Of a DNA stretch of 64,000 nt, positions 7,493 through 15,435 are shown piece by piece; position 1 is the first letter of the stretch; each line of letters starts with the position of its first letter. Made by a program: the position numbers and the translations under genes. The stretch covers positions 62,001 through 126,000 of the forward strand of contig CAXQZU010000052.1 in the NCBI GenBank assembly GCA_964228555.1. Direction: 5' to 3'. The stretch is from CAXQZU01 sp964228555 (GTDB lineage: Bacteria > Planctomycetota > PLA2 > JAEUHO01). The notes below the pieces were generated by a model. The model had not been told where the DNA came from, ran no database searches, and worked only from the letters and a program-made list of their open reading frames with translations.

Positions 7493-8806
7493 TCAGGCGC
7501 CGGCGTCGGCCAGCACCGCCACGCGCAGGGCCTTGCCTTGCGGGCGCGCCAGGCCCAGCGCATGGTCCAGCGCCGCCTGCGGGCTGGCGCAGGGCAGCAG
7601 GCCCATGCCCCGCAGGATGTCGGCGGACACCTCGCTGGCCGTCACCACCGGATGCCCCGCGGCGATGCGCCGCACGCTGTAGGCCGTGAGCCCGTACGGA
7701 TGGAAGCTGCGCCGCAGGGCCGCCAGGTGCCGCTCCAGCCGGCCGCTCTCGAACCAGGGCAAGAATTCAGGATGCCCCGCGCCATGCGAGGCCTGCACCA
7801 GCCAGGCGATGGGCGCGCCCGGACGCGCCCAGGCACTGGCCGCGATGAGCGCCTTGTGCGCCTGCACCAGGTCGTCGGCACGCGGCGAGGCCACGCCGGC
7901 CACCACGAGGTCGCAAGGCTGGGGCTCGACAGGCGCATGCACCTCGCGCCACCGGGCGCAGGCCTGCGCATGCGCCTCGCCCACCTCGCCATAGGCCGCG
8001 CCCACGATGCGCTGCCGGCGGTCCAGCACGACGTTGAGCAGGGCACAGCGGCCGAAGGCGCGCGCCACGCGCAGCAACGCCTCGCGGAAGGGGTTGGCCT
8101 CCAGCCGGCCGGCGACATGCGCCAGGCTGCCGTCGGGCCGCACCAGCGTGCGCAAGGTCAGGCGGTGCGCCGCCAGCACCGTGTCGCGGTCGGCCGTGCC
8201 GGGCACCAGCGCCTTGGCGCCCCCCCCGAAGCCCGCGAGGTGGTGCGGCGTCACGGCGCCGGTGAGCAGCACGAGGCCCGCATCGGCCACCAGCCGGTGC
8301 ACGCGCACCGTGCCCAGCTGCGGGTCCTCCGCGATCGGCTCGTTCCACTCGGGCAGGTCGGGGGCCGACTGCAGCGGGCGAAGCGCCGCCATGACCTCCG
8401 GCCCCACCACCGCCTCGACCTCGTCACGCGCGGCCGCCGCATGGATGCCACGCGCCACCAGCACGCGGATGCTGGACGGGCCATGGCCGGCGCGCGCCAG
8501 GCGCGCCAGGATGGGCAGCAGGTAGGTGGCCGCCGCCGCAGGCCGCGTGGGATCCGGCACCACCACGGTGACGTGCGAGCGGCCACGGGCCAGCACCTCC
8601 AGCGGCGGCAGGCCCACCGGCCGGTCCAGCGCATCGGCCACGACGCCGAGCGGATCGGGCACGTCGTGGGCACCCGGGTCGCGCGAGGCGGGCACCGCAC
8701 GGGCGTCCCCCGGCACGGGCTGGATCACCTCGGTGCCCGCGGGCAGGCGCAGGCCGCAGGCCGACCGGCCGTAGGCCACCTCGACGACGGGGAGGGCCTC
8801 GGCCAC
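7493..8806 (-). CDS. larA: LarA-like nickel-pincer lactate racemase family protein
   Basis: A 437-residue protein of the LarA/DUF2088 family, whose founding member racemises lactate with a nickel-pincer nucleotide. The signature GAVTPHHLAGFGGGAKALVPG is present. K198 corresponds to the cofactor-bearing lysine and H214, sixteen residues later, to the nickel ligand (K184/H200 in the Lactobacillus enzyme). H188 and H122 (in VARGIH) fit the catalytic histidines. No larB, larC or larE cofactor genes lie nearby, so they would be encoded elsewhere. Several LarA homologues act on other 2-hydroxy acids, so lactate as substrate is not certain. Confidence 0.85.
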   Translation of the reverse strand: MAEALPVVEVAYGRSACGLRLPAGTEVIQPVPGDARAVPASRDPGAHDVPDPLGVVADALDRPVGLPPLEVLARGRSHVTVVVPDPTRPAAAATYLLPILARLARAGHGPSSIRVLVARGIHAAAARDEVEAVVGPEVMAALRPLQSAPDLPEWNEPIAEDPQLGTVRVHRLVADAGLVLLTGAVTPHHLAGFGGGAKALVPGTADRDTVLAAHRLTLRTLVRPDGSLAHVAGRLEANPFREALLRVARAFGRCALLNVVLDRRQRIVGAAYGEVGEAHAQACARWREVHAPVEPQPCDLVVAGVASPRADDLVQAHKALIAASAWARPGAPIAWLVQASHGAGHPEFLPWFESGRLERHLAALRRSFHPYGLTAYSVRRIAAGHPVVTASEVSADILRGMGLLPCASPQAALDHALGLARPQGKALRVAVLADAGA

Positions 8807-8875
8807 GCGCGTACCCTACCAGCCCTCTCCCGCCCGGCGGTCGACGGGCTCGCAGCGCGCGCCTACCATCCCCGC

Positions 8876-9256
8876 GTGATCGTCCGCCGCGACTTCGACT
8901 TCGAGGCCTCGCACCAGCTGCCCAACCACCCGGGCCGGTGCCGCCGCCTGCATGGGCACTCCTACCGGCTGCGCGTGGCCTGCCGTGCTGCCGTGGACCC
9001 GCGTACCGGCATCGCCATCGACTTCGCCGACCTCAAGCACGTGGTGCGTACGCACGTGCTGGAGGCGCTGGACCACACCCACCTCAACGACCTGCTGCCC
9101 CTGCCCTCGGCCGAGAACATCGTGGCGTGGATCTGGGATCGGCTGGCCGCGCAGGGCCTGCCCTTGTGCGAGCTGGTGCTGTGGGAGTCCCCGGGCTGCT
9201 CGGTGGCCTACCACGGGCCGGACGCCGAGCCTCCCGCAGCGCCCGGCAGGTCCTGA
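8876..9256 (+). CDS. queD: 6-carboxy-5,6,7,8-tetrahydropterin synthase (QueD)
   Basis: A 126-residue protein of the 6-pyruvoyltetrahydropterin synthase family, which converts dihydroneopterin triphosphate to 6-carboxytetrahydropterin in queuosine/7-deazaguanine synthesis. The zinc ligands H13, H26 and H28 and the catalytic C22 are visible (ASHQLPNH, then GRCRRLHGHSYRL). The C-x3-HGH spacing is that of QueD. AIDFADLK and DHTHLND are further family motifs. The GTG at 8876 is the only start giving the full domain. The stop overlaps the TetR gene start by one base (TGATG). A QueE homologue lies 39 kb away in this window. Confidence 0.93.
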   Translation: MIVRRDFDFEASHQLPNHPGRCRRLHGHSYRLRVACRAAVDPRTGIAIDFADLKHVVRTHVLEALDHTHLNDLLPLPSAENIVAWIWDRLAAQGLPLCELVLWESPGCSVAYHGPDAEPPAAPGRS

Positions 9257-9828
9257 TGCGCCGCGACCAGCGGCTGGAGTCCATCCTCGGCGCCGCCCTG
9301 CGGGTACTCCACCGGCAGGGCATGCACGGCACCACCATGCGCTCCGTGGCCCGCGAGGCCCGCACCAGCGTGGCCAACCTCTACACCTACGTGGGCAGCC
9401 GGGAGGAGATGATCTACCGAGCCCACCTGCGCGTGCTGGACGCCGCCGTGGCCAGCGCGCTGGCCACGGCCAGCGTGCCCGGGCCGCGCGAGCGACTGCG
9501 CGCGCTGGTGACAGACCACGTGCGCCGCGTGCTGGCGCAGCCTGTCGAGGCCGACGTGCTGCGCGGCGTGCCTGGGTTGCTGCGCGGCGAGCGCGCCCGG
9601 CGCGTGGACGAGCAGCGGCGACGCTACCTCGAGCAGGTGCGCGCGGCGGCGGACGCCGTGGCCGGCAGGCTGCCGCCGGTGCGCAGCGACGAGCGCGCGC
9701 GCATGCTGCTGGGCATGGCCGACCGCCTCGCGCTCGACCTGCGCGCCGCGGGCACCTCCCCCGGCGAGGCGCCGGCCACGCGGCTGGCCCAGTCCGTGCT
9801 GCGCATGTTCCTGGCCGGCGCGCGCTGA
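9256..9828 (+). CDS. TetR/AcrR family transcriptional regulator
   Basis: A 190-residue protein with an N-terminal TetR-type helix-turn-helix (ILGAALRVLHRQGMHGTTMRSVAREARTSVANLYTYVGSREEMIY, residues about 10-52) and a divergent helical C-terminal ligand-binding domain. The start codon overlaps the queD stop by one base, so it is translated from the same mRNA. Its effector and targets are unknown. A TetR-type palindrome lies between nuoB and nuoC in this window, but nothing links the two directly. Confidence 0.9.
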   Translation: MRRDQRLESILGAALRVLHRQGMHGTTMRSVAREARTSVANLYTYVGSREEMIYRAHLRVLDAAVASALATASVPGPRERLRALVTDHVRRVLAQPVEADVLRGVPGLLRGERARRVDEQRRRYLEQVRAAADAVAGRLPPVRSDERARMLLGMADRLALDLRAAGTSPGEAPATRLAQSVLRMFLAGAR

Positions 9829-9872
9829 GGGCCTGCGAACGGGATCGCACGCGCAGGCCTGCGCGGACGCCC

Positions 9873-10424
9873 TCAGCGCGGCGCCTCGCGCGCACCCGCC
9901 CTCTCCGCCTCGGCCGCAGGGTAGATGATCACGCGCGGGTCCATCACGGCCCACTTCCACCCCTGCGACTCCAGCAAGAGCAGGGCTGAGCCCAGCGGCA
10001 TCTCGGCCTGCTCGGTGTCGAGCTGCAGGGCCCGCAAGGCGGCCAGGTCCGAGGGCTGGCGCACGCGCACGTACAGGCGCTCCCCGATCGCATCCAGCAA
10101 GTCGGAGCCACTCAAGGGCTGGCCCTCCTTGCGCGCCGGCCGCACCGGGTGCACCTCCCACGGACCGGCCTGTGGGTCCGGGAGCGGCCGGCCCTCGGCA
10201 GGGTCCACGACCCCCACCCGCGGCAACGGGGCAGCACCGGCCGCCTCGAGGCCTCCAGCGGGCGCCAGCGCCCGCAGGGGCTGCGGCGCGGGCTGCCCCG
10301 CCAGGCTGCCAGCGGAAGGCCCCACGAGGAGTTCATCGCTCGCTGGCCGCGATGGAGGCGCGAGCAACCACCACGCTCCCGCCGCGGCCGCAGCCAAGGC
10401 CAGCAGCAGGAGGGCCGTACGCAT
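9873..10424 (-). CDS. single-TM protein with an STN-like C-terminal domain
   Basis: A 183-residue protein with an N-terminal hydrophobic anchor (ALLLLALAAAAAGAWWLL), a Pro/Ala-rich linker, and a small C-terminal domain (from LSGSDLLDAIGERL to DPRVIIYP). This domain reads like the secretin/TonB short N-terminal (STN) fold, with a dLLdai-type helix, a bx-helix segment (MPLGSALLLLESQGWKWAV) and a closing strand. STN-like domains are extracytoplasmic protein-interaction modules. No secretin gene is adjacent, so the role is open. Confidence 0.55.
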   Translation of the reverse strand: MRTALLLLALAAAAAGAWWLLAPPSRPASDELLVGPSAGSLAGQPAPQPLRALAPAGGLEAAGAAPLPRVGVVDPAEGRPLPDPQAGPWEVHPVRPARKEGQPLSGSDLLDAIGERLYVRVRQPSDLAALRALQLDTEQAEMPLGSALLLLESQGWKWAVMDPRVIIYPAAEAERAGAREAPR

Positions 10425-10525
10425 GGCCGCATGCTATCGCACGCACGAGCCTTGCCGGCGACCCATGAGCAGGCGCCGACGCGCCGACCTGCTCAGGGGG
10501 AGCACGAAGGCGTCGTGCATGCAAA

Positions 10526-10553
10526 GGCGAGCCGCCCCGCGGGGCGGCTCGCC
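10526..10553 (-). terminator. perfect 28-bp palindrome, terminator of the large lipoprotein gene
   Basis: The 13-base arms (GGCGAGCCGCCCC and its complement) flank a GC centre and form a fully self-complementary 28-mer, 48 bases after the lipoprotein stop. On the minus strand it is followed by a short TTT. Confidence 0.65.
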
Positions 10554-10601
10554 CAGGTCGAGGCGACGAGACGCCTCGGCGCGCCGGGTCGCGGGCCGGG
10601 C

Positions 10602-13600
10602 CTAGCGGCCCGAGTGCAGCACGTTGTAGCGGCGGCTGTTGCCCGCCATGGCGCGGGTCGTGAACGTCGTGCCCGAGTAGCGCACCTCGGTGATCGCCAT
10701 CGCGTTCTCGTTGCTGGTGCCGAAGGCCACGTACAGCTTCAAGCCCGTCGAGTCGATCGCCATGGCATCGCCCACACGCCCGTTGGTGAGCGTGCTGTTC
10801 CACTCGTTCTTCGTGCTCTGCAGCACGCCTGTGTTGGCATCGAAGCGGATGCCCTGCACCAACCCGACCGTCTCGCTGTTGTAGGTGTAGTTCTGGCTGC
10901 TACCCACGTTGTAGACGAAGGCCAGGGCCGTGCCGCTGTCGTTCGTCTCGAGGTGGTGCATGGGACGGCCGGCCGTGCTGTCGGTCTGCGACAGGCTGGT
11001 CTGGGTCATGCGGTACACGCGGCCGCCCACGTCGCCCGCGAAGCCTTCGACCTGGCCCGACTGGCCACCGTAGTCACCCCAGAACATGGGGTGCTCGGTG
11101 CCCGAGTTGAACGAGCCGGTGGTGCTCGTGGACTGCGTGGGCCCGTTGCTCTGGTAGTGGGTCGTGTAGAAGACGTGACCGCTGCTCTTGGCCATCACCT
11201 GGCCGCCCATGCCGTCCACGTTGGCCGGCGCGTAGTAGCGGTACTCCAGCGGGTAGTACGTCGTGTAGTAGTAGCCCGCGATGGCACCACGCCGGGTGGG
11301 CTGGCCGGTGACCCGGAAGCCCTGGCCGTCCGTCCAGCCGTTGATGCTCTGGGCGGTGTTGAGGCTGCGGATGTTGACGCCGACGAGCGTGTTCTGGGCC
11401 TGGTCGGTGGCGCTCACTGCGCCCAAGGTCAGCACGTACAGGAAGTTGCGGTTGCGGCTGATGAAGCCGCCCAGCGGGCGGATGCGGCCTGCCGCGCCGT
11501 TGTAGGCCGCCCACGTGGGGTTGACCACGCTGCTGGTGCTGTACGAGCGCACGTCGTCCACGCCGCCACCTGCCACCGTGGGCAGGATCGAGCGCAGCGT
11601 GCTCGAGCCGAAGTTCCACGAGTAGAAGGTGCCGGTCCAGTTGCGCGAGCTCTGGTAGGCCGTGCTCACGCTCTGGTTCTGGGCACCCCAGCCACCCCAG
11701 AACACGAGGCCAGCGCTGTCCGCGGTGAACACCAGGGCACCGAAACGCCAGAGATGCGAGCCGCCGAACAGTTGCGTCCCGCCGGTCTCGGACCCGGTGA
11801 TCTGCACCTCGGTGGCCGAGGACCAGTTGTTGGTCGTGGTCCACGCCACGATGTCCTCGCGGGTGGTGTACCAGTTGCCGGTGCTCGTGGGCGAGATGCT
11901 CGACGTCGTGCGGTTCACTACCACCGCCACCTTGGTGGCGTCGTCACTGATCTCGAAGCCGGTCGTGGGACCGGTGTAGGTGCCCCAGTTGCGATAGCTG
12001 TTCGGGCCACGCGCCAGGCTGTAGCCACGGCCGCCACCTTGCGGGGCGTGCCGGCGCACCGTCGTGAGCCGGTTGATGGTGGACAGGCTGTTGCTGCTCG
12101 TGTGCGTGAACACGAAGTGGTTCATGCGGTCCACGCTCGAGAGCGTGGGGCTGGTGGAGACCTCGGGGCCTGCCAGGATCGCCACCGTGGTGCCGTTCTT
12201 GCTCACGCGGAAGGGCATCGGCGCGATCGCTGTCTCGAACAGGTTCGAGCCGTCGTACATGTACATGTCGTCGTTGGGCACGGCCGACAGCACGAAGGTG
12301 AGCGTGCCCGTCGCGAAGCTGGGGTTGCTCTGCAGGTTGGAGGTGGTCTCCAGCTTGTGGAAGGGCGTGGACATCATGCCCGACCAGGTGCCATCGTTCA
12401 CCCACGCGCCGGCGATCGCGCCCGGGGCGAGCAGCTGGCCGCCCGAGAGGCCGCCCGTCAGGTCGTAGGCGTACACAGCGTGCTGGGCCCACGCGGCGTA
12501 GACGCCGGCGTTGGTGCCCATGTAGTTGCCGCACAGGTAGTAGAGGCGCGAGTTGGTCAGCGCCATGCTGCTGCCGTACATGTACGCGCCGTACCCGGTG
12601 CTGGTGCTGCCGCCCGAGGAACTGCCCGTCGTGATCACCTTGTAGGTGCGCGTGCCGCCGTCGAAGGAGTTCTCGCCCGTGAGCGAGAACACCACGATGC
12701 GCGTGGTGGTCACGCTCTCGTTCATCGTGTTGGTGGTCTTCAGCTTCATCGCCCCGAAACGCCCGTCGGGGCTGATGGTGAGCTGGCACATGCGGGTCAG
12801 GCTGTGGCCCGTGCCCTTGGCCTGCGACACGCCGTCGCCCAGCGTCAACCAGCCGGCGCTCTTGTCGAGCACCACCGGCAGGTAGATCTTGCTGTCCTCA
12901 CGCACGACGAACACGCCCAGCTGGCTGGCGCCCTCGAAGGCGTAGAGGCGGCCGCCCGTGGCGTAGACGCCCGTGGCGCGGTTCGTGGTCACGCCGGTGG
13001 CGTCGGGCAGGCGCACGGCGCTGGCGCTGGGGTTCCACGGGATGGGGTTGGTGCCGGACTGCCAGGCCGAGTTGGAATAGGTGTAGGACTTGTTCATGTC
13101 CGAGTGCTGGCCCGGACGGGCACCCGAGGGGTTGAGCCCGTGCGTGTCATCCCACCAGCCCGTGGGGTTCACCGACACGCGCAGCAAGTCCACGCTGGTC
13201 AGGATGCCAGCCAAGGTGGTCGCCGTGGTGCTGGCGGGGATGCCGTTGGCCGTGAGGTCGTCCGTGTTGGTCAGGTTGCGGTACAGGGCACCCGTCGACA
13301 GGGGCTCGAGGATGCGCACGGTCTGGTTCTGGTCGTTGAACGCGTCCGTGGCCTGCGTGGCCGTCAGCGAGGCCGTGGACTCCGTGATCACCACCTTGTC
13401 GGGGCCCACCGAGAACGCGAGGTTGGTCGAGATGCTGTGCCGGCTGCCCGTGGGCAGCTGCTGGTCCTGCGCCGTGAGGCTGAAGGCCTGGCGGCCCTGC
13501 GGCGTCAGCGCGCTCGGGGTCGTGACCGCCAGCACGCCCGTCTGGGGCGTGAAGGTGGTGCCCGCCGGCTGCAGGCCCGGCGCCCACGTGATGCTCCAGT

Positions 13601-15059
13601 CGTAGCCCCCCACCACTTCCTGCGTGGGGCCGCTGCCATCGATGTTGGTCACCTGCGTGAAGTGGGGCGCGTCCGTATAGCCGTCCTTCGGCACGCCACC
13701 GGTGGCCACGAAGGTCAGGCCCGCGGTGCCGCCATCGGGGTTGTAGGTGACTCCGCGCTCGAGCTCGGGGATGGTGCTGTAGGGCAGGGCGCCGAGCAGC
13801 GCGCCCTCCAGCGTCCACGTGTTGAGGCTGCTGAACGAGAACGCCGAGGTGCCCGACGCCGGCGGCTCGCTGTTGGCGAAGGCCGTGTTGTAGGACTGCC
13901 ACACGTGCTGGCCGTACTCGTTGGGCACGAGCTTGCTGAAGATGTGCACGTGGTAGGTGAACAGGCCATGACGGCGCGGGATGCCGCCGAACAGGCCGGT
14001 GGCCTCGCGCATGAAGACGCCCTCGGGCGTCACGCCGGCCGTGGCACTGCCGTAGGGCCCCGCCGCGGTGAGCGCGGGATAGAGACTGGCCGTGCTCTTG
14101 TTGCTGGAACGGCCGGTCACGACATTCACCGTGATCGACGAGGGGTTGAGCACGGGCGCCAACGGCGACTGCCACGTATCGACCGTGGCGGGCTGGGCGA
14201 CAAGTTCCCACTCGAAGGGCGGCACGCCGTCCACCACCTGGATGTACTGGCTGTAGGCCGTGCCGCAGCGCCCGTCGGGCAGCACCGGCGTGGCAATCAC
14301 GATGGGCGGGGTGTCAACCTTCCACTGCAGCTTGCGGAAGCCGGTCTGGTTGAGGGCGTCGGTCACCTTCATCGTCAGGCGGAAGGGCACCGAACCACCC
14401 GTCTGCTGGGGCGCGCCGATCAGCGACGTGCTCGAGGGCGGGATGCTCATGCCCTGCGGCAGGCCGCTCGCGCCCCAGTTGCTGTCGGTCGCGTCGTTGG
14501 GGTCGTCCACGACCTCCAGCGTGTAGGGAGGAGTACCACCCGCCACGGTGAAGTTGAACACCGAGAACTCGCCATACACCGTCGTGCGCAGGCCGTCGCA
14601 ATCGGTGAATGGCACGCTGTTGGGCGGCGAGTAGGACGCCACGGGGATGATGGCCGGGTCGCACACGGCGATCGTGACCGGGCCCACCGGCACGTTCCAC
14701 GTGAAGGAACGCGTCGTGGACGAGTCCGGACGGCAGCCCGTGTCGTCGATCTGCAGCGTGAACGAGTAGTTGCCCGCCTGCAGGATGACGCCCCGGATCG
14801 AGTGCGTGGCGTTGTCCAGCGAGAGGCCGGGCGGCATGGCGCCGGCGATCACGGTCATCACGTACGGACCCGAGCAGCCACCGTCGATGGGCACGACGTA
14901 GTTGATCGTCTGGCCCGACACCGCCTGGGGCAGCACAGCCGCCTGCATGCTGATGTCCTGGCTGCCCACATCGAACTTGTTGCCGCCGCCGCCGCAGGCC
15001 GCGAGCGACGCGGACGCGACCAAGGCGAGGGCAAGCGAGCACAGGGAGGGAATGCGCAT
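10602..15059 (-). CDS. giant surface lipoprotein with putative-Ig and propeller-like repeats
   Basis: A 1485-residue protein. It begins with a lipoprotein signal ending in the lipobox ASLAAC followed by GGGG, so it should be lipid-anchored at the surface. The N-terminal third holds putative-Ig (He_PIG-like) segments with the pattern of a precursor xxPPGLSLD and PPYTLEV or PPFEWEL. The rest is rich in Ser, Thr, Asn, Gly and Tyr, with repeated strand-rich units reminiscent of beta-propeller or adhesin blades. The start is supported by an AAGGAG ribosome-binding site just upstream. Composition is clearly unlike the Ala/Arg-rich neighbours. It stands alone between two terminator-like structures. 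The function is unknown; cell-surface binding is an inference. Confidence 0.8.
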   Translation of the reverse strand: MRIPSLCSLALALVASASLAACGGGGNKFDVGSQDISMQAAVLPQAVSGQTINYVVPIDGGCSGPYVMTVIAGAMPPGLSLDNATHSIRGVILQAGNYSFTLQIDDTGCRPDSSTTRSFTWNVPVGPVTIAVCDPAIIPVASYSPPNSVPFTDCDGLRTTVYGEFSVFNFTVAGGTPPYTLEVVDDPNDATDSNWGASGLPQGMSIPPSSTSLIGAPQQTGGSVPFRLTMKVTDALNQTGFRKLQWKVDTPPIVIATPVLPDGRCGTAYSQYIQVVDGVPPFEWELVAQPATVDTWQSPLAPVLNPSSITVNVVTGRSSNKSTASLYPALTAAGPYGSATAGVTPEGVFMREATGLFGGIPRRHGLFTYHVHIFSKLVPNEYGQHVWQSYNTAFANSEPPASGTSAFSFSSLNTWTLEGALLGALPYSTIPELERGVTYNPDGGTAGLTFVATGGVPKDGYTDAPHFTQVTNIDGSGPTQEVVGGYDWSITWAPGLQPAGTTFTPQTGVLAVTTPSALTPQGRQAFSLTAQDQQLPTGSRHSISTNLAFSVGPDKVVITESTASLTATQATDAFNDQNQTVRILEPLSTGALYRNLTNTDDLTANGIPASTTATTLAGILTSVDLLRVSVNPTGWWDDTHGLNPSGARPGQHSDMNKSYTYSNSAWQSGTNPIPWNPSASAVRLPDATGVTTNRATGVYATGGRLYAFEGASQLGVFVVREDSKIYLPVVLDKSAGWLTLGDGVSQAKGTGHSLTRMCQLTISPDGRFGAMKLKTTNTMNESVTTTRIVVFSLTGENSFDGGTRTYKVITTGSSSGGSTSTGYGAYMYGSSMALTNSRLYYLCGNYMGTNAGVYAAWAQHAVYAYDLTGGLSGGQLLAPGAIAGAWVNDGTWSGMMSTPFHKLETTSNLQSNPSFATGTLTFVLSAVPNDDMYMYDGSNLFETAIAPMPFRVSKNGTTVAILAGPEVSTSPTLSSVDRMNHFVFTHTSSNSLSTINRLTTVRRHAPQGGGRGYSLARGPNSYRNWGTYTGPTTGFEISDDATKVAVVVNRTTSSISPTSTGNWYTTREDIVAWTTTNNWSSATEVQITGSETGGTQLFGGSHLWRFGALVFTADSAGLVFWGGWGAQNQSVSTAYQSSRNWTGTFYSWNFGSSTLRSILPTVAGGGVDDVRSYSTSSVVNPTWAAYNGAAGRIRPLGGFISRNRNFLYVLTLGAVSATDQAQNTLVGVNIRSLNTAQSINGWTDGQGFRVTGQPTRRGAIAGYYYTTYYPLEYRYYAPANVDGMGGQVMAKSSGHVFYTTHYQSNGPTQSTSTTGSFNSGTEHPMFWGDYGGQSGQVEGFAGDVGGRVYRMTQTSLSQTDSTAGRPMHHLETNDSGTALAFVYNVGSSQNYTYNSETVGLVQGIRFDANTGVLQSTKNEWNSTLTNGRVGDAMAIDSTGLKLYVAFGTSNENAMAITEVRYSGTTFTTRAMAGNSRRYNVLHSGR

Positions 15060-15252
15060 GGCGACTCCTTCTTCGTTCGGACCGACTCCGGACTCTACCG
15101 GTCTGGGGGGCCGCAGGGGAAGGGGCAACCCGGGCGGGGCGGGCCTCGTCCCCGGCAGGCCCCCGGCCTGCCGGCTGCCCACGGATGGCTCTGTGGGCAG
15201 CGGCCAGCAAGCAAACCACTTGCCGACAAGGGCGCGCCATGTTGTTGACGTA

Positions 15253-15282
15253 AGTATCTGCCAGATTTCAACTTACAATCAA
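15253..15282 (-). promoter_or_regulatory. candidate sigma-70-type promoter for the large lipoprotein
   Basis: On the minus strand TTGATT (-35-like, 15277-15282) is separated by 18 bases from GATACT (-10-like, 15253-15258). Overlapping dyads GTAAGT/ACTTAC (15250-15255, 15271-15276) and ATCTG/CAGAT (15256-15260, 15262-15266) could be an operator. Confidence 0.4.
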
Positions 15283-15384
15283 AACGACGGATCATGCCAA
15301 GGCCACTCAAGCGCCACGAGCGCTTTCGCACGGTGCCCCCGAGCCCCTGCCCGTCTCGCCCCCCCTACACCGACGCCGGGGTGC

Positions 15385-15419
15385 GTGCCCCGGGCACCTC
15401 CGGGCGCCCCAGGGCGCCC
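15385..15419 (-). terminator. hairpins downstream of nuoN
   Basis: Two adjacent hairpins lie 17-51 bases past the nuoN stop: GGGCGCC/GGCGCCC with a 4-base loop (15402-15419) and GTGCCC/GGGCAC with a 1-base centre (15385-15397). No T-run follows, so termination is plausible rather than shown. Confidence 0.4.
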
Positions 15420-15435
15420 CCGAGGCTGGAGGGGT

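Larger units (their letters stand above)
15060..15435 (-). promoter_or_regulatory. 376-base intergenic region holding the lipoprotein promoter
   Basis: No gene is seen here. The region runs from the 3' end of nuoN to the start of the large lipoprotein. Its nuoN-proximal part holds hairpins (15385-15419). Around 15245-15290 is the only notably AT-rich stretch nearby, with a promoter-like pair and dyads. The remainder, nearer the lipoprotein start, is GC-rich and would be a leader of about 190 bases. Confidence 0.5.

Noticed and set aside
10149..15248. Very long plus-strand open frame opposite the large lipoprotein
   Set aside because: It is an antisense shadow: His/Arg/Gly-rich without domains, while the minus frame has a signal peptide, ribosome-binding site and recognisable domains.
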